From Nitriliruptoraceae bacterium (GTDB lineage Bacteria > Actinomycetota > Nitriliruptoria > Nitriliruptorales > Nitriliruptoraceae): DNA of 6,091 bases. Location: the NCBI GenBank assembly GCA_003554005.1, contig PWEU01000170.1, positions 1-6,091 of the forward strand. The letters run 5' to 3'. Shown here piece after piece: positions 1-4,867 of this stretch. How positions within the stretch are numbered: position 1 is the stretch's first letter; each line of letters starts with the position of its first letter. The translations under genes were made by a program, and so were the position numbers. Below the pieces are notes generated by a model that was not told the DNA's origin, did no database searches, and was given only the letters and a program-made list of their open reading frames with translations.

Positions 1-2
1 CA

Positions 3-68
3 GAAAGCGGTAGAATCGTTGATGGCGCCGAGTTACTGGAAACTTATTCTGACGAGCAGCTAAAATAA
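3..68 (+). CDS. C-terminal end of an unidentified protein (partial)
   Basis: Frame 3 is open from the window edge and reads ESGRIVDGAELLETYSDEQLK, then TAA at 66-68. The composition (acidic, amphipathic) looks like a genuine protein tail, vaguely like the end of an ABC-transporter ATPase, but 21 residues are too few to name a family. It overlaps by a few bases the point (about 64) where decarboxylase similarity starts in another frame. The two are therefore probably joined by a deletion or recombination and are not ordinary neighbours. The upstream part lies outside the window. Confidence 0.3.
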   Translation, partial: ESGRIVDGAELLETYSDEQLK

Positions 69-1242
69 CAGTTATCCATCCATTTTGGGGGAGCTGCTGT
101 CGGCAGGGTTGGGAGTCCAGTGCATGAGCTGGTAGACCTCCCCCGCTGCTACAGAACTGGAAGAGGTTGTTCTCCAGTGGCTTCGCCAGATGCTGGGTCT
201 TCCCCAGGGAATGGCGGGGGTTATCCAGGACACTGCTTCTACGGCAACCCTATGTGCCCTCCTTACGGCCCGTGAGGTGGCCAGGGATTTTAGAACTAAT
301 GTGGAAGGTTTTGAGGGATTAGAAGCCCCCCTTACCGTGTATGCTTCGGAAGAAGCCCATTCCAGCATAGAAAAAGGGGTTAAAATCGCCGGTTACGGCA
401 AAGAAAACCTATGCTATATATCCGCGGATGAAAATTTTGCCCTGATACCCTCCCTCCTGGAGGAAGCCGTCAACAAAGACAAGGAAAAGGGCTTTAAACC
501 GGTCTGTGTCGTGGCCTCCCTGGGAACCACCTCTTCGGCAGGCATAGACCCCCTGGAGCCCATAGCGGAAATATGCCGCCGTCATGGCATATGGCTTCAC
601 GTGGATGCTGCCTACGGAGGTTCAGCAGTCATTTTAGAAGAAAAAAGGGACATGCTCCGGGAAATAGAAGGAGTGGACTCCTTTGTGTTTAACCCCCATA
701 AATGGCTTCTTATCAACTTTGATTGTTCCGCTTATTTTGTAAAGGATCCCCAACTCCTCGTAAGGACCATGGAAATGACCCCCGAGTATTTAAAACCCGC
801 CTCGGATGCCCAGGTTAATAACTACCGGGATTGGGGCATCCAGTTGGGAAGGCGTTTCCGGGCCCTCAAGCTGTGGTTTGTCCTGCGAAGTTACGGGGTA
901 GAAGGTCTCCAGGAAATGATAAGGGAACATCTTCGCCTGGCGGGGCTTTTCCGGAAATGGGTGGAAGGGGAGGATATTTTTGAGCTGATGGCTCCTGTGA
1001 ACTTCAGCCTGATTTGCTTCCGGTTGAATGATGGCAAAAGTTCCCCGGAAGAGCTGGAAGAGATGAACCGGGAACTATTAGAAGAAATAAATGCTACAGG
1101 CCGGGTCTTTCTGACCCATGCCACCCTTAAAGGAAAATACACCCTGAGGATGTCAATAGGCCAGAGAACCACCTCTATCAATGATGGCCCTTGTCATTGT
1201 TTCCTGTTCCCGGTGACACAGATCCACATATTCGTCATTTAA
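64..1242 (+). pseudogene. aromatic-L-amino-acid decarboxylase remnant (PLP group II decarboxylase), truncated at both ends
   Basis: Intact members of this cytosolic, PLP-dependent family decarboxylate tyrosine, tryptophan, phenylalanine or DOPA. Frame 1 shows family blocks in order: NNSYPSILGELL (from 64), TSPAATELEEVVLQWL, GVIQDTASTATLCALL, the ring-stacking His in AHSS, HVDAAYGGSA (598-627), the PLP lysine in NPHKW (Lys at 700-702), the catalytic-loop Tyr in NNYRDW (823-825), LGRRFRALK and LRMSIGQRTT. About 80 N-terminal residues are missing. A TAG at 133-135 replaces the Gln expected in MSWQTSPA (one C-to-T change). Similarity stops near 1173, losing about 30-35 C-terminal residues; the remaining codons to the TAA at 1240-1242 read through sequence that looks coding on the other strand. 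The longest open piece starts at ATG 190, but that start lies inside the fold and has no ribosome site. The core active-site residues are intact, so decay is probably recent. Substrate cannot be told. Confidence 0.88.
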
Positions 1243-1386
1243 CTGAAAGCTGCGAATAGAATCAATTAAAGGCTTTCCCCTGGTAGTTGCTAAGCACCTC
1301 CCATCCTCCTGGTTTGTCCAGAGAAAAGAAATCCCCCGAAAAGTGTTCCAGCGCCAGGTCTGGCTGAACTGGCTGAACTGGAGGCG
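1153..1386 (-). pseudogene. open minus-strand frame of unknown family continuing past the lipoprotein stop
   Basis: On the minus strand, in the same frame as the lipoprotein ending at 1387, 77 codons stay open down to a TGA at 1153-1155. The middle reads like real protein, for example WTNQEDGRCLATTRGKPLID and then FQLNDEYVDLCHREQETMTR, with balanced codon use. The last few residues (GGSLAY) are merely antisense to the decarboxylase remnant, so the original 3' end has been lost at the junction near 1174. There is no start codon with a ribosome site. It is either the rest of the lipoprotein gene cut off by the TAA at 1387-1389 (which could come from CAA) or a separate gene fragment. I do not recognise the family. 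A plus-strand frame over 1290-1488 is also open, so strand choice is not certain. Confidence 0.3.
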
Positions 1387-1563
1387 TTACTGATACAGGA
1401 GGAGAAGCACCCCCTGGTCAACATCTTCCAGGCTTTCATTGAAACCTACAAAAGATCCGTTATCCAAGTGATCAGGGCCTTCACTTAATCCACAACCAAC
1501 CATTGTAATAAAAAATAAAGATACTACAAAAAGGAACATAAGAAACATAATAGAGTTTTTCAT
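1387..1563 (-). CDS. small putative lipoprotein, 58 aa (possibly truncated)
   Basis: The start is ATG at 1563-1561, preceded by AAGGAAGG at a spacing of nine bases. The in-frame TTG at 1572 abuts that ribosome site and is unlikely. The product begins MKNS, followed by a hydrophobic stretch of about 18 residues (MFLMFLFVVSLFFITMV) and Gly-Cys at residues 23-24, a lipobox-like MVGC. It should therefore be exported and lipid-anchored on the outer face of the membrane. The mature part is only about 35 residues, acidic, and ends in a hydrophobic LLLLYQ just before the TAA. That ending is odd for a secreted tail and fits with premature termination, as the frame remains open beyond it. No family is recognised. 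It lies downstream of the other minus-strand lipoprotein gene, about 280 bases away, so a shared transcript is possible but unproven. Confidence 0.5.
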   Translation of the reverse strand: MKNSIMFLMFLFVVSLFFITMVGCGLSEGPDHLDNGSFVGFNESLEDVDQGVLLLLYQ

Positions 1564-1756
1564 CTGAGGCAACCTTCCTTTTTATGGTTTTTGATTGCAT
1601 AAACCAATATTATTACAAATTTCCAGATTTAGGGCATATCATTCGACACCCAGGCAATTTATCCTGCCAAAAAACACCAAATATTATTTAATATATTTTA
1701 GGAATAATTAAAATAGTGCCTCCAGAAAGTAAAAACCTGGAATAATTAAGAGGTCT

Positions 1757-1782
1757 AGAGGGCTGTTTTTAGCTCTCTTTTT
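1757..1782 (+). terminator. rho-independent terminator, plus strand, orphan
   Basis: AGAGGGCT (1757-1764) pairs with AGCTCTCT (1771-1778) through eight pairs including one G-T wobble, with loop GTTTTT, and runs into a T tract (1778-1782, followed by more AT). The T tract exists only in the plus direction, yet the genes on both sides are on minus. The plus transcript it would end is unknown. The 1564-1845 interval otherwise shows only AT-rich sequence and small inverted repeats. Confidence 0.5.
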
Positions 1783-1845
1783 ATATTTTTATATATGTTT
1801 CTTCTGGAATCCCTGTTTCCAGGAAACTATCTCAGCTCAATGGAT

Positions 1846-2337
1846 TTAATCCCTTTTGTCCTCTAAATATTCAGAGGCGCCAAAATATATTTCATCTTCA
1901 GGCACGTTCCCCAACAGGACCCAATCCAGGTCATGCATAATTCTATGAGCTTCTTTCCAAACCTCTTTGTCTTCCGGGTCTTCAGAAAGCTCTTTTTCAA
2001 AAATTTCAATTACCCTGCCAAGATCTTTTCTAAGCTTTGGGGGAGCAACGTGGTCTTTTAGCTTTTTTAATTCTGGCAGGTTGTGGTCGACAATTTTTCT
2101 ATATTCTTTAACCCCGGGGGTTTGTTCCCAACCAACCGCCTCGTTAAGGGCCTGGTGGGTATTTTCAATAGGTTGCAAGCCTATCTCTGTAATGTCAAGT
2201 TCTTCTTTGATTTCTTCTTTGGTTTCTCCCTTTTCAAATTTTGGCGGCTCTTCCTGGCAGCCTATCTGGAAAAATGCAAAGGCAAATACCAGGCTAAAAA
2301 ACAAAATCTTAAACATTGTGAGCTTCATTTTAAACAT
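1846..2337 (-). CDS. putative lipoprotein of unknown function, 163 aa
   Basis: The start is ATG at 2337-2335, six bases after a strong GAGGAGG. A TTG five codons earlier overlaps that site and is rejected. The N-terminus is a lysine-containing n-region (MFKMKLTMFK), a hydrophobic core (ILFFSLVFAFAFF) and QIGC, with Cys 27 as the probable lipidated residue. Gln at -3 is unusual for a lipobox. After the cysteine come a charged low-complexity linker (EEPPKFEKGETKEEIKEEL) and a helical domain of about 110 residues rich in Glu, Lys and Leu, ending with the motif HRIMHDLDWVLLG. The protein is probably anchored outside the cell membrane. No enzyme motif is visible and I do not recognise the family. 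The 11-bp sequence ACAATGTTTAA occurs twice over the start (seven codons apart), so MFK is repeated. It ends at TAA 1848-1846. Confidence 0.8.
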   Translation of the reverse strand: MFKMKLTMFKILFFSLVFAFAFFQIGCQEEPPKFEKGETKEEIKEELDITEIGLQPIENTHQALNEAVGWEQTPGVKEYRKIVDHNLPELKKLKDHVAPPKLRKDLGRVIEIFEKELSEDPEDKEVWKEAHRIMHDLDWVLLGNVPEDEIYFGASEYLEDKRD

Positions 2338-2367
2338 TGTAAACCTCCTCAAACTACTACACCTCTT

Positions 2368-2415
2368 GTAAAATTAAACGTGAACTTAAACTTAAACTTA
2401 AATAAAGAATTTTAC
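2368..2415. repeat. 8-bp inverted repeat enclosing three CTTAAA hexamers
   Basis: GTAAAATT (2368-2375) and AATTTTAC (2408-2415) are exact inverted copies. Between them CTTAAA is repeated three times without a break (2385-2402). The block lies 31-78 bases upstream of the minus-strand lipoprotein start, so it may belong to that gene's promoter or operator region. No clear -35/-10 pair could be assigned. Confidence 0.4.
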
Positions 2416-2545
2416 CATCATCATTTTTATAATATCTATTCTAAAAGAAGAATGAGCTTTTTTCAAATGTCTCGTATTGCTATTTCAACCTTAAAACTAG
2501 ATCCTGGTTGGATACAGTTGATTAAGGGAAAAAGCTTGGGAAAAA

Positions 2546-2579
2546 TGAGGATGTTAACGATGTGAGGATGTTAACGGTG
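2546..2579. repeat. 17-bp tandem duplication
   Basis: TGAGGATGTTAACGATG (2546-2562) is followed directly by the same 17 bases with one change, A to G at the third-last base (2563-2579). Each unit carries a GTTAAC palindrome. It lies in noncoding DNA and its function is unknown. Confidence 0.55.
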
Positions 2580-2728
2580 CTGTCCTGTGACTATTTGACC
2601 ATTGTAACAGCTGCCTGGTAGTAGGAGCTCCCCGGAGGCAAACATAAACCTGGTGAAAGCATATATCATATTTATGATCAATGCACCTGGAGAAAACTGT
2701 TGTTAGTATGGTTTTGAAGTTTTGGCCA

Positions 2729-2737
2729 TGGTATAAT
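2729..2737 (+). promoter_or_regulatory. extended -10 promoter element
   Basis: TG-G-TATAAT gives a consensus -10 hexamer (2732-2737) with the TGn extension. No good -35 lies 17 bases upstream, which an extended -10 can tolerate. A transcript would start near 2744, run through the hairpin at 2869-2915 and reach the zinc-ribbon gene at 2979. Confidence 0.45.
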
Positions 2738-2868
2738 TAAGACATATTTTGGATGAGAGTTAGCTGTCCAGCCGACAAATTGCTCCAAATTTTAAAGAAA
2801 ACCGGAGGTTAAAAACAGCTTAAAAATTTCCATGCAAATCTTAACTATTTTTAACTAAATCGCCAAGA

Positions 2869-2915
2869 GTGAACTACTCCCGCCTCTAAGCGAAGCGAAG
2901 GCGGGAGTAGTTCAC
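2869..2915. repeat. perfect 16-bp hairpin resembling an IS200/IS605 right end
   Basis: GTGAACTACTCCCGCC (2869-2884) pairs without a mismatch with 2900-2915. The 15-base loop contains AAGCGAAGCGAA. No T tract follows on either strand, so it is not a simple terminator. A GC-rich hairpin ending in GGGAGTAGTTCAC resembles the subterminal palindrome and TTCAC-like cleavage site at the right end of IS200/IS605/IS1341 elements; this comparison is from memory of the family. No tnpA or tnpB is present, so it would be a relic or a non-autonomous copy. The loop plus 3' arm (2888-2915) recurs at 4284-4311 with 26 of 28 bases identical. Confidence 0.55.
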
Positions 2916-2978
2916 AAATCAATGAGGTTTTCGGGCTGGCAAACGAGTCTTGACTTCTTTTAAAGCCAGGTGATGTAT

Positions 2979-3215
2979 ATGTTGACTATTAAGTGTGCTT
3001 CTTGCAAATCGAAAATTTTCAAATATCATAAAATAGGTAAGGGGCAGGTGCTTCGCTGTTATAAAGAAAGAATTAAAAGGGTCTATAAGGCTGAAATAGT
3101 TGATAATCAATTAAAATGTAGTAAATGCGGGAATTCTTTAGGAAAGGAAATAAGGAACGGAAGCGCGATTAAAATGAATCAAGAATCCTTTAACTATTCA
3201 GGCAAAAAGGATTGA
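2979..3215 (+). CDS. small zinc-ribbon protein, 78 aa, function unknown
   Basis: The chosen start is ATG 2979, five bases after AGGTGA. GTG 2970 and ATG 2973 overlap that ribosome site. The protein opens MLTIKCASCKSKIFKY, giving CxxC at residues 6 and 9, with a further Cys at 27, and a second CxxC (CSKCGN) at 47 and 50. The two CxxC pairs about 40 residues apart suggest a single zinc ribbon or rubredoxin-like knuckle. The rest is basic (RCYKERIKRVYK) and the tail FNYSGKKD is short and polar. Similar short Cys-rich proteins beginning MLTIKC occur in Clostridia as uncharacterised genes; that recollection is unverified. RNA or DNA binding is plausible from the charge but not shown. It is followed, 29 bases on, by the convergent stop of the minus-strand gene. 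Confidence 0.72.
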   Translation: MLTIKCASCKSKIFKYHKIGKGQVLRCYKERIKRVYKAEIVDNQLKCSKCGNSLGKEIRNGSAIKMNQESFNYSGKKD

Positions 3216-3244
3216 AATTGTATTCAATTGTTGAGAGTTTTTAG

Positions 3245-3817
3245 CTATTCTTCCCCTTTTTCCCTCTCCCTGTTTTTTTCCTTCTCCCTGGTCAGCTGGT
3301 CGTTGAGTTTCCTTATTTCGTTTAGCAACTCCCCGATGAAATATTTGTCATCTACATTTATTTCCGTGGTGGCTTGTATCCCTGTCTTGGCATCATGGAG
3401 TTCTTTATTTATAGAAATGATTTGTTCCGCTTTTTGAAAGAGTTCAGCTTTGGACCAGGGGAAGTTAACCACATTTGGAGCAGGATCCGGACCGAAGTCA
3501 GGCTCTTTGCGTTCATCGGGCAGCCTCGTTTCCCCCTTACCTTCTAAAGGAACCTCAAACCTGCCCCTCCTGTAGACCCGGGAGACGCTTTTTTCCTGCA
3601 TTATCTGGTCATAGGGGAAAAAGTTGCATGCCCCCTTTTTGATGATATACACTCCTTTGTCTGTCACTACCAGGGTTTCATCCTTCATTCCTCTTACCGC
3701 TGCCCTGATATCTTCAGTAATAGTAATATTTTTATCGATGACGTCTCCGATTTTTTTGGGGATGTAATCAAAAACTATAGAGTCCGCCATAGAGCAAACT
3801 GTTCTCTTGTCAGGCAT
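3245..3817 (-). CDS. PH-like domain protein with charged helical C-terminus, 190 aa
   Basis: The start is ATG 3817-3815, with AAAGGA eight bases before it; the stop is TAG 3247-3245. Residues about 35-75 read like a bacterial PH-like (YokE / bPH) strand pattern: IRAAVRGMKDETLVVTDKGV, then YIIKKG and FPYDQI. This assignment is by eye. Residues about 85-120 form a polar, proline-rich linker (ERKEPDFGPDPAPNV). Residues 121-190 are helical and highly charged, ending in a Lys/Glu/Arg run (LTREKEKNREREKGEE) likely to form a coiled coil. There is no signal peptide or membrane segment, so it is probably cytosolic, perhaps acting as a scaffold. It appears to be a single-gene transcript from the extended -10 site at 3902-3910, convergent with the zinc-ribbon gene. 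No enzyme motif is seen. Confidence 0.75.
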   Translation of the reverse strand: MPDKRTVCSMADSIVFDYIPKKIGDVIDKNITITEDIRAAVRGMKDETLVVTDKGVYIIKKGACNFFPYDQIMQEKSVSRVYRRGRFEVPLEGKGETRLPDERKEPDFGPDPAPNVVNFPWSKAELFQKAEQIISINKELHDAKTGIQATTEINVDDKYFIGELLNEIRKLNDQLTREKEKNREREKGEE

Positions 3818-3901
3818 AGTATCATTCCTTTCTTAAAATAGTTGATGCAGGCACATTCTACACATTGCATCGTGTTTTACCTGAATATATCCTCTGAAAT
3901 T

Positions 3902-3910
3902 ATTATATCA
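3902..3910 (-). promoter_or_regulatory. extended -10 promoter for the PH-like gene
   Basis: On the minus strand this reads TG-A-TATAAT, a perfect -10 with TGn extension. The -35 region 17-18 bases further up is poor. Transcription would start near 3895, giving a leader of about 78 bases. The leader contains a 6-bp inverted repeat, GATGCA (3844-3849) with TGCATC (3866-3871). Confidence 0.5.
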
Positions 3911-3962
3911 GACTATGGCCAGGTAAGGAACCACCTAAGAAGAAAGTCACGGGGGGGCGTTT

Positions 3963-4193
3963 GTGCGCCACGAACGCACATTTTAATAGATTAAAATAGT
4001 GAGATGCTATACAAGAGATGAGGGAAGACGTTTTACAACCCCTCAGAGCCGGCTTGTAGGAGCAGGCTCTAAACCACCTTAAGCTGCCTGGGCAAAGATC
4101 CCTGGTAGTGAGCGTTAAGGAGTCAGATGAGGCGAGAGTTTGATGTCTGGTTCTATGAGAGGGTGGGGGTGCAATTCCCCTGCTCTACTCGAT
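3963..4193 (+). mobile_element. internally deleted group II intron, 231 bp, no ORF
   Basis: The left end GTGCGCCACGAA resembles the start of the large intron at 4868 (GTGTGTCACGAA). Further matches follow in the same order: 4004-4024 with 4906-4926 (17 of 21), 4071-4089 with 4963-4981 (17 of 19), and TGAGCGTTAAGGA at 4109-4121, identical to 5002-5014. Right after that last block the sequence jumps to a complete domain V (4120-4153) and domain VI ending CTACTCGAT at 4193. Most of domain I (including any EBS1), domains II and III and the domain IV ORF are therefore missing. The junction falls on a shared GGA, so it may be a microhomology deletion. Self-splicing is not expected without the rest of domain I. 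Confidence 0.82.
4120..4193 (+). ncRNA. group II intron domains V and VI
   Basis: Domain V is the standard 34 nt. An outer stem pairs 4120-4127 (GAGTCAGA) with 4146-4153 (TCTGGTTC). A TG at 4128-4129 opposes GATG at 4142-4145, and an inner stem AGGC/GTTT (4130-4133, 4138-4141) is closed by a GAGA GNRA tetraloop. Domain VI follows as a GGGG/CCCC-containing hairpin with GAG/CTC closing pairs. The probable branch-point adenosine is A4187, seven bases from the 3' end. The 3' end is GAT, matching the AY rule. Confidence 0.85.
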
Positions 4194-4214
4194 TGTTTGT
4201 ATTTTTTGTTTTTT

Positions 4215-4243
4215 TTGTTGCTACCTGGGAAATATGATAAAAT
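4215..4243 (+). promoter_or_regulatory. possible promoter TTGTTG-N17-TAAAAT
   Basis: TTGTTG (4215-4220), a 17-base spacer and TAAAAT (4238-4243) with a TGA extension. The start would be near 4250, which is the A of the ATG of the next reading frame, so any message would be almost leaderless. The -35 is weak. Confidence 0.35.
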
Positions 4244-4249
4244 TAATAT

Positions 4250-4465
4250 ATGTCAGGCAATAGTAGTGGAGCGGTGCCAATAGAAGCGAAGCGAAAGCGG
4301 GAGTAGTTTACGGATATGGTTCTTCTTTTCTTCATGACGGTAGGTACCTTTTTAAAGGTTTCCAGCTTCGAAGATAAAAAGAAACGCATTGATAAAAGTA
4401 ACCTGGCTTTTCAAAATAAAGAGGGAGAAGTCAAACAAAACGTCCCTTTGACTTCTTTGACTTAA
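4250..4465 (+). pseudogene. small membrane-protein gene of unknown function, apparently interrupted by a hairpin repeat
   Basis: From ATG 4250 one frame reads MSGNSSGAVPIEAKRKRE, then TAG (4304-4306), then in the same frame FTDMVLLFFMTVGTFLKV and a charged tail ending VPLTSLT with TAA at 4463-4465. The second part alone could start at ATG 4316 (49 aa), but no ribosome site precedes it. It would be one hydrophobic segment (residues about 1-15) followed by a Lys/Glu-rich domain. The break coincides with the repeat copy at 4284-4311, which supplies the EAKRKRE codons and the stop. I infer that the repeat landed in a small single-span membrane protein gene. The last codons include an exact 9-bp tandem repeat, CTTTGACTT (4446-4463). 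The next gene's AGGAGG follows six bases after the stop, so they were probably one operon. Family unknown. Confidence 0.4.
4284..4311. repeat. decayed second copy of the 2888-2915 hairpin sequence
   Basis: Matches the loop and 3' arm of the hairpin at 2869-2915 in 26 of 28 bases, ending GGGAGTAGTTTAC in place of GGGAGTAGTTCAC. The complementary 5' arm is absent upstream, so this copy cannot fold and is a truncated remnant. Confidence 0.6.
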
Positions 4466-4482
4466 AAAAAAGGAGGTCTTAT

Positions 4483-4557
4483 ATGCAAGGAAAGCTGACA
4501 AGAATATTTTTACATGGAGATTACCGGATTTGCCGGACACGTAGAAACACTCTATAA
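4483..4557 (+). pseudogene. start of an unidentified gene cut off by the IS3 element
   Basis: ATG 4483 follows a near-ideal ribosome site (AGGAGGT at 4471-4477, five-base spacer), so a real gene began here. It reads MQGKLTRIFLHGDYRI, then enters the putative IS3 left end near 4531 and stops at TAA 4555-4557, inside the IS promoter. About 16 native residues survive, too few to name it. The upstream frame ends six bases before its ribosome site. Confidence 0.4.
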
Positions 4558-4558
4558 T
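4530..4558 (+). promoter_or_regulatory. promoter of the IS3 transposase
   Basis: TTGCCG (4530-4535), exactly 17 bases, then a perfect TATAAT (4553-4558). Expected start near 4565, about 20 bases before the orfA ATG. The -35 lies on or across the presumed IS boundary, so insertion may have completed it. Confidence 0.65.
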
Positions 4559-4867
4559 TAATTATTGAAAGGACGTGTTTAGTAAATGTCTGGTAGCAAG
4601 TATCACAAGCGATTTGACCAGGAATACAAAAAAGAGATGGTTCGCCTGGTGGAGGAGCTAGGCAAGTCCCCCGCAGATGTAGCTAAAGATATTGGTGTGA
4701 CGGCCACCACCGTACGGCGCTGGGTTGTGCAATTTGGCAGTCAGGGCAGTGCTTCCTTCCCAGGCAAGGGAAATCTTCATCCAGTTGACGAAGAAGTTCG
4801 TAAACGGGATAAGCGCATTAAAGATCTGGAAGAGGAGAACGCCATTTTAAAAAAGGCCATGAGCATC
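4531..4867 (+). mobile_element. IS3-family insertion sequence, 5' part, split by a group II intron
   Basis: The body is defined by orfA at 4586. The left end is placed at about 4531 (TGCCGGACACGTAG), because IS3-family ends begin TG and because the truncated gene before it loses sense there. This boundary is a guess, as the right inverted repeat is outside the window. The element is interrupted after 4867; its orfB should reappear beyond the intron. Confidence 0.55.

Larger units (their letters stand above)
2353..2868. other. intergenic AT-rich region, no convincing gene
   Basis: No reading frame here has both a ribosome site and protein-like composition. It holds an inverted repeat with hexamer repeats just upstream of the lipoprotein gene (2368-2415), a 17-bp tandem duplication (2546-2579) and an extended -10 site (2729-2737). 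The stretch 2738-2868 lies between that site and the perfect hairpin at 2869 and could be transcribed as a leader or small RNA; nothing else in it is recognisable. Confidence 0.5.

Noticed and set aside
133..135. In-frame TAG in the decarboxylase as a pyrrolysine codon
   Set aside because: The position is Gln or another ordinary residue in the family, no pyrrolysine context is visible, and the gene has lost both ends. A C-to-T nonsense change explains it.
409..1181. Minus-strand open frames 409-600 and 891-1181
   Set aside because: Both are antisense to the clearly conserved decarboxylase frame and have no protein-like motifs or ribosome sites.
1804..1822. Hairpin CTGGAA/TTCCAG as terminator of the minus-strand lipoprotein gene
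   Set aside because: On the minus strand the sequence after it is A-rich, with no T tract; the stem is only six pairs.
1967..2565. Plus-strand open frames 1967-2371 and 2083-2565
   Set aside because: They are antisense to the lipoprotein gene at 2337-1846, which has a strong ribosome site and signal peptide.
2452..2565. 37-codon plus-strand frame (MSFFQMSRIAISTLKLD...)
   Set aside because: It looks faintly protein-like but has no ribosome site, is short and ends in the tandem duplication; too weak to list as a gene.
2869..2915. Perfect hairpin as an ordinary transcription terminator
   Set aside because: No T tract follows on either strand, the loop is long, and part of it recurs at 4284-4311, which fits a mobile-element end better.
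2919..3110. Minus-strand frame over the zinc-ribbon gene
   Set aside because: Antisense shadow of a gene with CxxC motifs and a ribosome site.
4352..4540. Minus-strand 62-codon frame
   Set aside because: Antisense to the small membrane frame and the AGGAGG-preceded gene start; no ribosome site or motif of its own.
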